A DNA stretch of 64,000 nt from Shewanella jiangmenensis (GCF_018596335.1 NZ_JAHEPS010000001.1:62001-126000); one strand, 5' to 3'. Numbered from the stretch's first letter, positions 42,401 through 52,207 are shown. The notes: generated from the letters alone by a model not told the origin. Numbers and translations: made by a program.

Positions 42401-43093
42401 TTATACCTGTAGCCTTAAAATGGCATCTGCAATCATAAAATCTACACGTTCATCGATGTCAACTGAGCGCTCTTTTGGCATTACATAGGCGTATACGCCT
42501 TTATCTAACAACATTCCAGAACGATAAAGCTTTTCTAATGTATAAATATAAATTGCACCATTTATTCGGTAAGATGCAGGAAAATCCTGACTTCTCATCC
42601 CAATATATTCTGGCTTCATAAAGTCGGCCATACTTCTATCTTCAGGCAACGTATTACACCAAATCAAAGGGTGCTCCAACTGCACGACACTTACAATTCC
42701 TTGGACTTCAGTATCCTTCATCATTTCCAATGCTGTGTCGATGTCTTCAACAGTTCTTAGAGGAGATGTAGGTTGTAGAACTACCACAACGTCGTAGGCT
42801 TCGCCCAATCGCTCAAGGCAGTCTTTAATCACATCTTCGGTAGTCGCAGTATCAGAAGATAATCCAGCATTACGTTTGAAAGGTACATCTGCCATCGAAT
42901 GTTTAGCGATCCTGATAATTTCATCATTATCAGTTGAGACAACAACTCTATCTACATACTTTGAATTTTTCGCAGCAGAAATTGTCCAAGAGATTAAAGG
43001 GCGCCCTGCTAAATCAAGAACATTTTTCTTTGGCAATCTTTTGCTACCACCTCGAGCGGGAATAATTGCCAATACCGTCTTATTTTCTATCAT
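42401..43093 (-). CDS. legF: CMP-nonulosonate cytidylyltransferase (NeuA/LegF type)
   Basis: The 230-residue protein begins AIIPARGGSKRLPKKNVLDL, the CTP-binding signature of CMP-sialate synthetases. It continues with VVVSTDNDEI, VVLQPTSPLRTVEDIDTA and a final DIDERVDFMIAD. It activates a nonulosonic acid with CTP. The preceding genes favour legionaminic acid over N-acetylneuraminate. Overlaps the ptmE-like gene by 4 bp (ATGA). Confidence 0.92.
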   Translation of the reverse strand: MIENKTVLAIIPARGGSKRLPKKNVLDLAGRPLISWTISAAKNSKYVDRVVVSTDNDEIIRIAKHSMADVPFKRNAGLSSDTATTEDVIKDCLERLGEAYDVVVVLQPTSPLRTVEDIDTALEMMKDTEVQGIVSVVQLEHPLIWCNTLPEDRSMADFMKPEYIGMRSQDFPASYRINGAIYIYTLEKLYRSGMLLDKGVYAYVMPKERSVDIDERVDFMIADAILRLQV

Positions 43094-44151
43094 GACAGCA
43101 TTCCTAACGTGTAGATATCAGATTGTGCTTTATTGAAGTCGTCCATACGCCCAATATCTAACCAATATTCATGAATAGGGAACATTAACACATTATTTCG
43201 CTCGCACATGTGCTGTTCTAATAATGTTGGCATGTCAATAATGTGATTTTTTTGTACCGAGTGAATCACCGAGGGAGAAAGAACGTATATACCAGCATTG
43301 ACAAAAAAGCGCTGAGTAGGCTTTTCGACCATGCTGGTGATTCTGTTACCTTCACCTTTGACCACACCATAAGGAATTTGATAGTCATATTCGCGGACAC
43401 ACATGGTTGCATCAGCGTCATGATTGACATGAAACTCAAGCAGGCGTTGAAAATCTACTTTGGTCAACACATCACCATTCATCATGATAAGCGGTAGTTC
43501 CGGAATGTCCTCCGGTAACAGACCCAAAGCACCACCTGTGCCCAAGGGGGTCTCTTCATGGACGTAGCGAATATTGGCGCCCCAGGCTGAACCATCGCCA
43601 AAATAATCAGTGATCTGCTCTGGCATATAGTGAGTGGATATATAGATGTTATTAAATCCTGCTTTAAGGAACTGATTAAGTAGGGTCTCCAGTATGGGCT
43701 TTTCCCCTACTTTAAGCATAGGCTTTGGGCAGTTGTCGGTGAGTGGGCGAAGCCTAGTCCCAAATCCCCCAGCCATCAAAAATACAGGATTCTGATGTTT
43801 CGGGCGATGTAATGCACTATGCAACGTCTCTAAGCCAATGACTTTACGCTCATCATCGACAAGCGGGATGGCTAGAATGCTCTTCCTCTCCATCAACTCC
43901 ACTATTTCTTTCCTAGTCGCTCCAACCTTAGCAACGGTTGGTGAAAGATTCATTACCAAAGAAACTGGCGCCTCAAGTGATAAATCACTCAGTATTCCTC
44001 TACGAATATCTCCGTCTGTAACAACGCCAACTAAATGCTGATTAGCATCGATAACTAGTGCCACTCTTAACGCTTCGTTATTGATGATCTCCAGAGCATC
44101 ACGAATCGAGTTATCTGGTTTAATCAATACATTGTTCCAGCAATAGCTCAT
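43090..44151 (-). CDS. ptmE: CBS-domain nucleotidyltransferase, PtmE-like
   Basis: The 353-residue protein has two CBS domains at about residues 1-115 (VGVVTDGDIRRGIL). A sugar nucleotidyltransferase domain starts near 120 (VFLMAGGFGTRLRPLTDNCP, KPMLKVGEKPILETLL, MMNGDVLTKVD, EKPTQRFFVNAGIYVL). This fusion is PtmE, which in Campylobacter makes GDP-GlcNAc as entry to legionaminic acid. No ptmF or ptmA homologue is visible, so the GDP-linked entry steps may be incomplete here. Confidence 0.87.
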   Translation of the reverse strand: MSYCWNNVLIKPDNSIRDALEIINNEALRVALVIDANQHLVGVVTDGDIRRGILSDLSLEAPVSLVMNLSPTVAKVGATRKEIVELMERKSILAIPLVDDERKVIGLETLHSALHRPKHQNPVFLMAGGFGTRLRPLTDNCPKPMLKVGEKPILETLLNQFLKAGFNNIYISTHYMPEQITDYFGDGSAWGANIRYVHEETPLGTGGALGLLPEDIPELPLIMMNGDVLTKVDFQRLLEFHVNHDADATMCVREYDYQIPYGVVKGEGNRITSMVEKPTQRFFVNAGIYVLSPSVIHSVQKNHIIDMPTLLEQHMCERNNVLMFPIHEYWLDIGRMDDFNKAQSDIYTLGMLS

Positions 44152-44167
44152 GGAATATCCTTGAATT

Positions 44168-44806
44168 TTATTTAATATAGACGCGAGCTGGATAGCATGT
44201 ACTACCCTTCTTGAGTGATTGAGTTACTATCGCTCCTGCTCCAACTACGCTCTGCAACTCTAAAATCAAACCTTGAATGACTGTCGCATTTGCACCGATA
44301 TACACGTCTTCAGCCGTAAAAACTTCACCACATAAGGTTGCGTGAGGCGCTATGTGGTTGTAAGCACCAACCCTGCAATCGTGCTCAATTAAAGCTTCGC
44401 TATTCACTATGGTATGTTCGCCAATAACTGCACCAGCTTGCACTCTCGCACCTGGGAAAATCTGTGCCCCCGATTTCACTTCAGCAAAAGAAGAAACCTT
44501 GGAGTCACTCGCAATCACCGTTTCAAAAACATACCCTTGTGCAAGGAACTTCTCATTAATACGCTTTCGGAAAGTCGAGCGAGGCATCATGCCAATACCG
44601 TTTACCAACCGCACACTATCTGGAGAGAAGCGTGTAATATCCTCATCTTGGGCGAAATGGCGAATGCCTGCAAATACCGCCCTTGATGAAACGTCATCAG
44701 GGCAAATGACTGCAAGTATTTCTCGTCCTTGGCCAACTAAGATATCGGCCAAAACACTGGCGTGTCCTCCTCCTCCGATCAAAACAAGCGGTAAGGCATT
44801 ATTCAA
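44168..44806 (-). CDS. NeuD/PglD-like N-acetyltransferase (LegH candidate)
   Basis: The 212-residue protein has the PglD/NeuD layout. An N-terminal nucleotide-sugar-binding Rossmann part (LVLIGGGGHASVLADIL) is followed by a left-handed beta-helix from about residue 100 with the His-dyad region VNSEALIEHDCRVGAYNHIA. In nonulosonate clusters such proteins acetylate the 4-amino group of the UDP-sugar (LegH) or O-acetylate sialic acid (NeuD). The presence of legB and legC favours LegH. Start looks like TTG at 44806 with GGAGAG upstream, overlapping the neuB-type gene by 8 bp. Confidence 0.85.
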   Translation of the reverse strand: MNNALPLVLIGGGGHASVLADILVGQGREILAVICPDDVSSRAVFAGIRHFAQDEDITRFSPDSVRLVNGIGMMPRSTFRKRINEKFLAQGYVFETVIASDSKVSSFAEVKSGAQIFPGARVQAGAVIGEHTIVNSEALIEHDCRVGAYNHIAPHATLCGEVFTAEDVYIGANATVIQGLILELQSVVGAGAIVTQSLKKGSTCYPARVYIK

Positions 44807-45872
44807 TGATCAACTCTCCAGCTTGGTAATCTCGGCTTGCTTTACGCTTAAACAACTCCCAATAATGATAAGGTGACATGCCATTCCCTGGTCGCTTAAT
44901 CGCCACATTATCAGCACTAAAAGAATCTCCTGCTTGAATCGCTTGACTTGCAACCAAGCTTTTGCGTGCCACCGCTTTGTTTTTGACTTCTGAGACGGTT
45001 GGGGATTTCACCGCTGACCCTAACGCCAGTTCAACCTGACGAATGGCCTTCACCATCGCGGTAAGTTCATCAGGTTCAAGTGACGCCTTGTGATCTGGCC
45101 CCTCCATATTTTTGTCCAGCGTGAAGTGTTTTTCGATCAACACTGCGCCGCGAGCAACGGCGGCAATAGGAATGGTGATCCCTTCGCTGTGATCAGAGTA
45201 GCCCGCTGGTAAATCAAACGCCTTGCCGAGCGTGTCCATTGCTTTCAGGTTAATCTCTGCCATCGGGGCTGGGTATTCGGTGGTGCAGTGCAGGATCGTA
45301 ACTTTCTCTTTCAGAGCTTTCTGCCCTTCATCTGATGCGTAAGCTTGCTGAAAAGCCAACACCGACGGGGCAACATTACTCCCTGTAGTATAGCCAAAAG
45401 CGATTACGCCTAATGCCATTTCAATTTCGGCCAGTGTCGCCATCCCCGTAGAGACAATTAAGTCACATCCCGTACGGGCATGCTCAAGCACTAGTGGCGC
45501 GTTGGTAAGTTCACCAGAAGGCAGTTTTAGACGGGTTAAGCCTAGATCGTTGACGAGGAAATCTAAGCTTTCAGAATCAAAAGCCGTTGAAAGAAATTCA
45601 ATTCCCAGTGAATTGCAATGTTCGACCAGCTTATGATGAGCTTCGTAAGACAACTCAAGCCGGCTGAGCATAGCCAACTGAGACTCTTGCTTTTGCGTAT
45701 TGGCCACTTGGTAATCAGCTTGTTTAGCTTGTTCTGTCACTAAGTTTTTGGCTTTAAAGGTTTGAAACTTAACAATATCGGCGCCAGCTTGATGCGCAGC
45801 GACGACAAGTTTAAACGCCAGAGATTCGTCGCCATTATGGTTTACACCCGCTTCTGCAATGATTAGAGTCAT
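44799..45872 (-). CDS. legI: Nonulosonate synthase (NeuB/LegI type)
   Basis: The 357-residue protein has an N-terminal TIM-barrel condensing domain (IAEAGVNHNGDESLAFKLV, VKFQTFKAKNLVTEQA, HCTTEYPAPMAEINLKAM, GYSDHSEGI). A C-terminal antifreeze-like SAF domain follows (KSLVASQAIQAGDSFSADNV, KRPGNGMSPYHYWEL). It condenses an N-acyl-hexosamine with phosphoenolpyruvate. Neighbours point to legionaminic acid. GAGGAAG precedes the ATG. Confidence 0.94.
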   Translation of the reverse strand: MTLIIAEAGVNHNGDESLAFKLVVAAHQAGADIVKFQTFKAKNLVTEQAKQADYQVANTQKQESQLAMLSRLELSYEAHHKLVEHCNSLGIEFLSTAFDSESLDFLVNDLGLTRLKLPSGELTNAPLVLEHARTGCDLIVSTGMATLAEIEMALGVIAFGYTTGSNVAPSVLAFQQAYASDEGQKALKEKVTILHCTTEYPAPMAEINLKAMDTLGKAFDLPAGYSDHSEGITIPIAAVARGAVLIEKHFTLDKNMEGPDHKASLEPDELTAMVKAIRQVELALGSAVKSPTVSEVKNKAVARKSLVASQAIQAGDSFSADNVAIKRPGNGMSPYHYWELFKRKASRDYQAGELIIE

Positions 45873-45878
45873 ACTTCC

Positions 45879-47057
45879 TCATTCAATCGGTTCAAATGGT
45901 AAGTCGAAGAATGACTTACAAGGTTCAAAATGAAGTGATTTTATCATTGCAATCACTTGTGCACTGCTATCACCTTGGCCATAAGGATTGTCGATCGCTT
46001 CACCGTCAGCCTTATAGCCTCTGGTAATAGCAGTTTGAATTGCTTGTTCAATCTCTTCTTTTGCTGCCCGGCAATGCAAGACACTTTTCGCGGCCAAACG
46101 ACCTTGCTGACGCACACCAATATTCACTGTCGGCACATCAAAAGCAGGAACTTCAATAATGCCACTAGAAGAGTTGCCAATCACCGCGCTAGCATGCTTT
46201 ACAGCACTGAGATAACGCACTTGTCCCAAAGAAGGAATAGCACGCACACGCAGTGGATTCGCGGCTGCATACGCTTCAAGCATTGGGATGATGCGACGTC
46301 CACCATCATCTGCATTCGGATAAGTGAGGATAACTTGATGCTCAGGATAGGCATCAAGCGCATCCAGCAACGCTTGAAAACTGGTTTCTGGCACTTCCTC
46401 ACCCAAGGTAACAGGATGGTAGGTTACCAAGAAATACGGCTGAGTTAGAGCAAAGTTTAGAGATTGAGCCAGAGCAGGCACATTCATAAACTGAGCACGC
46501 TTAAGGTGGTCAAGCCCAATAGCGCCGATGTTTTTTACACGCTCTGGCGCTTCCCCTAGCTGGATCACGCGCTGACGATACGCTTCCGTGGATGTACCGT
46601 GCAGGTAGCTCAGCTTGGTAATGGCATGTCGGATCGCATCATCATAAGCGCCTTCGGTGATCTCACCTCCATGCAAATGAATCACAGGAATACGTAGAAT
46701 CATGGCAGTTTGTGCCGCGGCTAAAGCTTCAAAACGATCGCCAAGAATCACTAAAACGTCTGGTTTAAGCCTTGCCAAAGCGTCAGCAAACCCCAACACG
46801 CCGAGCCCCATACTTTTTGCAACCCCAACTGCTGAATCTGAGGAAAGTAGGATTTCGATTTTTTCGTCTATATTGAAGCCATCTTGCTCAATTTGCTGAT
46901 AGGTTTCACCAAACTCTGGCGATAAATGCATACCTGATACCAGCAGTTGAAGTTGAAACTCTGGTTCGGCTTGGATGTCTTTTAGAAGCCAAAAGAGCAG
47001 ACCATACTCAGCTCTTGTCCCTGTAAAAACAGCAACTTTTTTCTTATAATCGTGCAT
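45879..47057 (-). CDS. legG: Hydrolysing UDP-sugar 2-epimerase (NeuC/LegG type)
   Basis: The 392-residue protein starts KVAVFTGTRAEYGLLFWLLK and contains LVILGDRFEALAAAQTAMIL, HLHGGEITEGAYDDAIRHAI and GNSSSGIIEVPAF. These mark the NeuC-type hydrolysing epimerases, which release UDP while inverting C2. In the legionaminic acid route LegG acts on UDP-bacillosamine. It stands 6 bp from the synthase gene. Confidence 0.93.
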   Translation of the reverse strand: MHDYKKKVAVFTGTRAEYGLLFWLLKDIQAEPEFQLQLLVSGMHLSPEFGETYQQIEQDGFNIDEKIEILLSSDSAVGVAKSMGLGVLGFADALARLKPDVLVILGDRFEALAAAQTAMILRIPVIHLHGGEITEGAYDDAIRHAITKLSYLHGTSTEAYRQRVIQLGEAPERVKNIGAIGLDHLKRAQFMNVPALAQSLNFALTQPYFLVTYHPVTLGEEVPETSFQALLDALDAYPEHQVILTYPNADDGGRRIIPMLEAYAAANPLRVRAIPSLGQVRYLSAVKHASAVIGNSSSGIIEVPAFDVPTVNIGVRQQGRLAAKSVLHCRAAKEEIEQAIQTAITRGYKADGEAIDNPYGQGDSSAQVIAMIKSLHFEPCKSFFDLPFEPIE

Positions 47058-47066
47058 ATTCCCTAC

Positions 47067-48212
47067 CTAAATGCCAACCGGCGTACTCGGTAAGTTGATT
47101 AAATGCGCCCCAACAAACTCAGAGTAAGTAAGGTCTCCACGAAGGGCTTTTGCGAACATCGGTAAACGGTGCATTAACTGCCATATTGGGCGAGTCATTA
47201 CTCCAGCGGCATTGGTCTCTTCTAACAGCGCATTGCGCTGCTCAGGGTTGGCACAAATAACGGCGTTGAGCCAGTAGTTCGACTGCGCATACTCTGGTTC
47301 GACAACGAAAGTGGCGTCACTCCCAACGAAAAACTCGTGATATCGGTGTGCTAATAAGCGTTTTCGTTCGAGATAACCTTCGATCGCCTCCATCTGTGCA
47401 CAACCCAGTGCCGCATTTAAGTTGGGCATACGGTAGTTGAAACCAGGCTCATCATGGAAGAATTCATAAGGATGTGGCACCTTCGCCGTGGTGGTAACGT
47501 GTTTAGTGCGTTTCCCAGCCTCTTCTGTGGCACAAAGCACAACTCCACCGCCACCAGTGGTAATGATTTTATTGCCGTTAAAACTAACTGCACCAAAATC
47601 GCCTAAAGTCCCAGTGTGCTTGCCTTTGTAGAAAGAACCCAAACTTTCTGCTGCATCTTCCACTAGAACAAGCTGCCATTTAAGACAAATTGCTACCAAT
47701 TCATCGAGCTGAACTGGGTGACCGAAAGTGTGCATTGGTACGACAGTTTTAATTCTCCTACCCGTTTGCTTATGGACACACCCTTCATTAGTGATCTCAG
47801 CATTTTCTGCTAAGAATGCTTCAAGAGCCTTTGGGCACAGCCCTAAGCTCACTGGGGATACGTCAACAAAAATCGGTTCAGCACCCATGTGGTAGAGTGC
47901 GTTACAAGTCGCTACAAAAGTCAGCGCCTGTGTAATAACCAAATCACCACGTTCGACACCCGCCATGTACAGCGCAGCGTGCAGTGCGGCAGTGCCATTA
48001 ACAGTTGCGACCGCTCGCACACTCCCTGTAAAGGCTTCGATTTTACGCTCGAACTCATCAACAAACTTACCTACACTGGATACAAAAGTGCTGTCGATGG
48101 TTTCCATCACATAAGCTTTTTCATTGCCATCAAAAATGGGCGCATGCAGTGGTATAAAATCATGAGTTCGGTATTGTTCACGAACAAACTCGACCAACAA
48201 TTGTGCATTCAT
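47067..48212 (-). CDS. legC: LegC-family PLP aminotransferase
   Basis: The 381-residue DegT/DnrJ/EryC1 aminotransferase has ATVNGTAALHAALYMAGV, ITQALTFVATCNAL, LVEDAAESLGSFYKGKHTG, and SFNGNKIITTGGGG with the PLP-binding lysine. LegC-type enzymes aminate the 4-keto sugar made by LegB. The product is a UDP-4-amino sugar on the way to legionaminic acid. It lies 10 bp after legB. Confidence 0.92.
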   Translation of the reverse strand: MNAQLLVEFVREQYRTHDFIPLHAPIFDGNEKAYVMETIDSTFVSSVGKFVDEFERKIEAFTGSVRAVATVNGTAALHAALYMAGVERGDLVITQALTFVATCNALYHMGAEPIFVDVSPVSLGLCPKALEAFLAENAEITNEGCVHKQTGRRIKTVVPMHTFGHPVQLDELVAICLKWQLVLVEDAAESLGSFYKGKHTGTLGDFGAVSFNGNKIITTGGGGVVLCATEEAGKRTKHVTTTAKVPHPYEFFHDEPGFNYRMPNLNAALGCAQMEAIEGYLERKRLLAHRYHEFFVGSDATFVVEPEYAQSNYWLNAVICANPEQRNALLEETNAAGVMTRPIWQLMHRLPMFAKALRGDLTYSEFVGAHLINLPSTPVGI

Positions 48213-48221
48213 GCTTCACCG

Positions 48222-49403
48222 TTACATCTTGCTATCAAGGTATTTGCCCGTTTCTTTATGACCGAAATCGGGAATCATGGTAAGGAATAGCGCAACAATC
48301 TGCTCTTTGCTCCAAGCTCGTAGAGCTTTCATTTGTGCAATTTTTTCTTCAAAAAGGTTCAACAACTCTGGTTGATACAGAGGTTCGTTTTTAATGATTC
48401 CCACATTTTCAAAACGTGCCATGTCAAGCACTTCATCATCAGTGAAAAACTCTTCGAAATCTTTTTCACCCGTCGTATCACTCTCGGTGAAAAGACAAGG
48501 CCACTTGCCTTGCGCTGGTAGCGTTTTCGCCAGTTCACGAGCTTCATCTTCATCAGTGCATAAATGAGGTTCGTAACCTCGTTGCTTTAGGTATTTCACA
48601 GCTATGTCTGCAAATGTGATCAGATGCAATGCTTCACTGAGTTTCGGGAAGAAGATGTCGCGATTTTCACCAAAAATACACGACATGAGGCACAATTCAC
48701 CCGATTCTTGCGGAGTGACGAAATAACGTTTGATATCATTTGGTGCGACAATCGGCTGATTTTTTTGGATACGTTGGTTAAAACCGTGCAGCAACGAACC
48801 ATCGGAAAACGCCACATTAGCAAAACGTGCAGTTGAGATGGCAATTTGCTCGCTTTTACGCATTAAAAACATTTCCATAATGCGTTTGGACGCACCCATC
48901 ATATTGACTGGATTAGCGGCTTTGTCAGTAGAAACGCAAAAGTATTTTTTAACACCAGCATCAATCGACTGCTGTATTGTTTTCTCGGTGTTGAACACGT
49001 TGACATCAATCATGCGCATTAAGGTAAAAGGGTCTTTCTCGCTGCGGACATGCTTAAGGGCTGACAAGTTCAATACGTAATCATATTGACCATCGGCCTT
49101 TATGAAGGCGTCGTATTCGATCGAGCCTATATCTAAAGCAAATGTTTGGAAATCACCCTCAATATAGCCAAATGAACTTCGAATATCTCGCACTAACTCG
49201 ACCATATTGTTTTCGCTAATGTCCACCACATGGAGCTTTTGTGGATTCCGTTTAAAGATTTCTTTGGTAACGGCTTGACCGATTGAACCTGCACCACCAA
49301 GGACTAAAAATGAAGAACTAGCGACGACATATTTCAAAAGTTCTTCGTTATCCCTTACATCAGTTTCAAATAGATGTTCTTTACGCCCAATTAACTCTAA
49401 CAT
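48222..49403 (-). CDS. legB: UDP-GlcNAc 4,6-dehydratase, LegB type
   Basis: The 393-residue extended SDR has the Rossmann loop LVLGGAGSIGQAVTKEIFK, LNLSALKHVRSEKDPF, STDKAANPVNMMGASKRIME with the Thr-Asp-Lys/Met catalytic variant of the FlaA1/PglF group, and ARFANVAFSDGSLLHGF. Family members make the 4-keto-6-deoxy sugar that LegC aminates. It is the first enzyme of the nonulosonate block, and its stop codon lies 10 bp before legC. Confidence 0.9.
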   Translation of the reverse strand: MLELIGRKEHLFETDVRDNEELLKYVVASSSFLVLGGAGSIGQAVTKEIFKRNPQKLHVVDISENNMVELVRDIRSSFGYIEGDFQTFALDIGSIEYDAFIKADGQYDYVLNLSALKHVRSEKDPFTLMRMIDVNVFNTEKTIQQSIDAGVKKYFCVSTDKAANPVNMMGASKRIMEMFLMRKSEQIAISTARFANVAFSDGSLLHGFNQRIQKNQPIVAPNDIKRYFVTPQESGELCLMSCIFGENRDIFFPKLSEALHLITFADIAVKYLKQRGYEPHLCTDEDEARELAKTLPAQGKWPCLFTESDTTGEKDFEEFFTDDEVLDMARFENVGIIKNEPLYQPELLNLFEEKIAQMKALRAWSKEQIVALFLTMIPDFGHKETGKYLDSKM

Positions 49404-50231
49404 TTATTTCACCGCCACTTGGTTACGTTTACGCAAAAAAAAGTAAAGATGCCCCAACAACCTAGCCGGAAAAATTCTCAGGGAAAACCTTGTTATAAAT
49501 ATGAGTTCGGAGTAAATATACTTACTTAATTTATACTTCCTCAACTTATTATAGAGATGGTACTCACTTTTAGCATAGTCCCACCCTCTTCTTCGAGAAA
49601 GCATACCATTACCGACCCTTGCAAAAACTAATGTCGCATCGATATTCTCAATCTTATAACCACCAGCCAGCAACCTTATCCACAAATAATAATCTTCCAT
49701 ATATTGAAGATGCATATAGCCACCAACATTAGTAACTGAAGACTTTCTAAAAATGGTTGCCATGTGATTCATAGGATTTCTACTCACAACATCAGCCTTA
49801 ATCCGCTTTGGAGAACAGGGTATTGTACGTATTCTTTTACAATCCCCAGGGGTAACATTGAATTCCGCCACATTGGAACTACTTGCTGAAACATCGGGAT
49901 TGTTTTTCATAAAATTAACCTGTGTTTCGAATCTTGTGGGAAGATTTAAGTCATCAGAATCACATCTTATTACCAAATCATTAGAGCAGTTTTCCAGTCC
50001 AGCATTCAGTGCATTCCCCAAACCGACATTAACATCAAGAACCACTAGCTTAATATTTAGTAGTTCAATCCAGCGCTCTATACATTCATTCAAACTATCT
50101 GGTAAGGGTCCGTCTTTGACTAAAATAAACTCATCCGCCTTTAGAGTTTGGTCAAAAATGCTCTGAAATGCAGAGTTTAAAAACACTGATGATTCTTTTG
50201 AATACACGGACATTAAAACTGAAAATGGCAT
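49404..50231 (-). CDS. GT2-family glycosyltransferase
   Basis: About 275 residues: PFSVLMSVYSKESSVFLNSA, EFILVKDGPLPDSLNE, NDLVIRCDSDDLNLPTRFE. The D-x-D region and general layout match the WfgD-like GT2 group. The ATG at 50231 follows AGG within the end of the upstream gene; the start at 50249 would overlap it more. It ends directly where legB begins. Likely the second sugar transferase of the repeat unit, by position only. Confidence 0.87.
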   Translation of the reverse strand: MPFSVLMSVYSKESSVFLNSAFQSIFDQTLKADEFILVKDGPLPDSLNECIERWIELLNIKLVVLDVNVGLGNALNAGLENCSNDLVIRCDSDDLNLPTRFETQVNFMKNNPDVSASSSNVAEFNVTPGDCKRIRTIPCSPKRIKADVVSRNPMNHMATIFRKSSVTNVGGYMHLQYMEDYYLWIRLLAGGYKIENIDATLVFARVGNGMLSRRRGWDYAKSEYHLYNKLRKYKLSKYIYSELIFITRFSLRIFPARLLGHLYFFLRKRNQVAVK

Positions 50232-50232
50232 T

Positions 50233-51228
50233 CTACCTACCCATACCAAACAGTACTACTTTAACTGTTTTCAAGAGAATCTTAACGTCAAGCCAGCTAC
50301 TGTGATGCTTTATATAATAAATATCGTACTTATGTTTCCAAATAGCATCTTCAACAGATGCCCCATATGGATAGCTAACTTGAGCAAGGCCTGTTACACC
50401 TGGTTTAACAGCATGTCTGAATCTGTAATAAGGTATTTCCCTTTCGAGTTCAGCAATAAATACTTCTCTCTCTGGTCGTGGGCCGACAATAGACATATCG
50501 CCATTTAGAATATTAATAATTTGCGGCAATTCATCTATACGAGTTTTTCTAATAAAATTTCCAACCCGAGTAACTCGCTCATCATTTTTAACGGCCCACT
50601 TTGCGCCTGACTTCTCTGCATCGCTCCGCATCGACCTGAACTTTATTACTTCAAACTCCCGGTTATATTGACCTGTTCTCCTTTGGCGATAAAATACTGG
50701 TCCAGGACTTTCTATCTTTATTGCTAGCATAGTGATTAGGCCTACGGGTAGGGCTACTATCGCCAAGGTTATGGATGCTAGAATATCAATCAACCTTTTT
50801 GCGAGTTGAGTTCTTCGAGTTGAAAGAATTGAGAATGCTTTTTGATGTAAAAAATAACCACTGTGAAGCAATCTAACCTCTGTATAACCAAGGCGTTCAT
50901 CCAAATAACTTACCAGAGGCTCTACCCAAGCGCCTAACTCAGTAGCTTTTACCAAAAATTTCCTTTGTTCTTTAGAAAGCTTGGCGCTTTCAAAATGACA
51001 AATAACCTTACAGCTTAATTCTTCAAGATCGTAATCGTTAACTACTATGTCAAATGAATAATCTTCAACGATAGTGCCTATTTCTAACTCTCGTTCAGTC
51101 GGACAATAAACATAGATAGTAGATTGAGTTAAAGCCTGCTGTTTAGACTTAAAGCTTCGAATTGGCTTAAATGGAGAGGAAACCTCAACGTCATCCAACT
51201 CTACTATCTCTCTTGTGACTAAATTCAT
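50233..51228 (-). CDS. Initiating sugar-phosphate transferase (WbaP/WcaJ-like)
   Basis: The 331-residue protein has a cytoplasmic N-terminal part of about 135 residues, shorter than the four-helix domain of WbaP. One hydrophobic helix pair follows (KRLIDILASITLAIVALP), then the catalytic domain: SPGPVFYRQRRTGQ, VIKFRSMRSDAE, RKTRIDELPQIINILNGDMS, IVGPRPE. It transfers a sugar-1-phosphate to undecaprenyl phosphate to begin the O-antigen or capsule unit. Confidence 0.92.
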   Translation of the reverse strand: MNLVTREIVELDDVEVSSPFKPIRSFKSKQQALTQSTIYVYCPTERELEIGTIVEDYSFDIVVNDYDLEELSCKVICHFESAKLSKEQRKFLVKATELGAWVEPLVSYLDERLGYTEVRLLHSGYFLHQKAFSILSTRRTQLAKRLIDILASITLAIVALPVGLITMLAIKIESPGPVFYRQRRTGQYNREFEVIKFRSMRSDAEKSGAKWAVKNDERVTRVGNFIRKTRIDELPQIINILNGDMSIVGPRPEREVFIAELEREIPYYRFRHAVKPGVTGLAQVSYPYGASVEDAIWKHKYDIYYIKHHSSWLDVKILLKTVKVVLFGMGR

Positions 51229-51232
51229 AAAC

Positions 51233-52207
51233 TTAATCTCGATTGGATAGAAAATGCTGTGAAATGACTATCATCACAGCTAACATACCACCTAACAAAG
51301 TACCTAATACACAAATCAGAGCACGTTTCGGCTTTGCCTTTTCTTCCGGCACTAAAGCAGGGTCTAGAGTTTTGAATACATACTCGTCACGCACTTCAGC
51401 GAACATGATGATTTTCGCCTGTTCTTCGACAAGTTTATAAAGAATGGCACGAATATCTGCGACGTTAGTGAGTTCAATCTGCTTATTTAAAAACTCGGTG
51501 CTACGCATTGCTTCGGCCACATCGCGCTCTTTCATTACTCGGTTTATATCAGTAACCAGCCAATCAACCCACTGTTTAGCAATGTAAGGCGATTGGTGTT
51601 CGATAGACATTTTGACCATGCCGGATTCTTTGTCTTGGTTAACTGATAATTTACCAATAAATACTTTATAGGCTTCCTGCTTTGATGGCTCTGCGTTCTG
51701 AGGCGGCACAACCTCACGCACCCATGTCCTACTGACGCTGTCATAGCGCCCTGGGTCAAAAGTTAAGCTGTTATCAGCCATGTTCCATTTATCTACCGCC
51801 ATCAGCTCTGGCAGAATTTGGTGTTTCTCAACAAACTCACCGATAAACTGGCGCGACTTTAATACTTCGATGGCAAGCTGGGTTTTATCTGCACCACCTT
51901 TTCCAGCTAGGTTAATACCTGCCATACTGGCAAGGCCACCGAATTGAGAGGCAATTGCAGCTAGCCCCCCGCTACTTCCTTCGGCACTTGCAGGTGCGAG
52001 TAGCGCCTCAGATTTATAAATGTTGGGCTGATTGATGGCGAAAATTACCGAGCCCACAGCAAAGACTGTGGTAATAGCGATAATTAGCCATTTGCCTTCC
52101 CAGATTACAGAAAACAACTCCCGCAAATCGATTTCGTCATCCCCTGCTATTTGCGGAAATGGTGCATCATCTACAGAATTTCTTTGATGGGTAATTTTTG
52201 TAGTCAT
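51233..52207 (-). CDS. wzz: Wzz-type chain-length determinant
   Basis: The 324-residue protein has an N-terminal cytoplasmic IDLRELFSVIWEGKW segment. A first transmembrane helix (about 42-60), a Gly/Ser-rich loop (about 75-105), a periplasmic helical domain and a C-terminal helix (about 295-318) follow. The Pro/Gly-rich second-helix region is preceded by KAKPKRALI, as in Wzz. It regulates chain length together with Wzy. It lies 5 bp before the sugar transferase gene. Confidence 0.9.
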   Translation of the reverse strand: MTTKITHQRNSVDDAPFPQIAGDDEIDLRELFSVIWEGKWLIIAITTVFAVGSVIFAINQPNIYKSEALLAPASAEGSSGGLAAIASQFGGLASMAGINLAGKGGADKTQLAIEVLKSRQFIGEFVEKHQILPELMAVDKWNMADNSLTFDPGRYDSVSRTWVREVVPPQNAEPSKQEAYKVFIGKLSVNQDKESGMVKMSIEHQSPYIAKQWVDWLVTDINRVMKERDVAEAMRSTEFLNKQIELTNVADIRAILYKLVEEQAKIIMFAEVRDEYVFKTLDPALVPEEKAKPKRALICVLGTLLGGMLAVMIVISQHFLSNRD

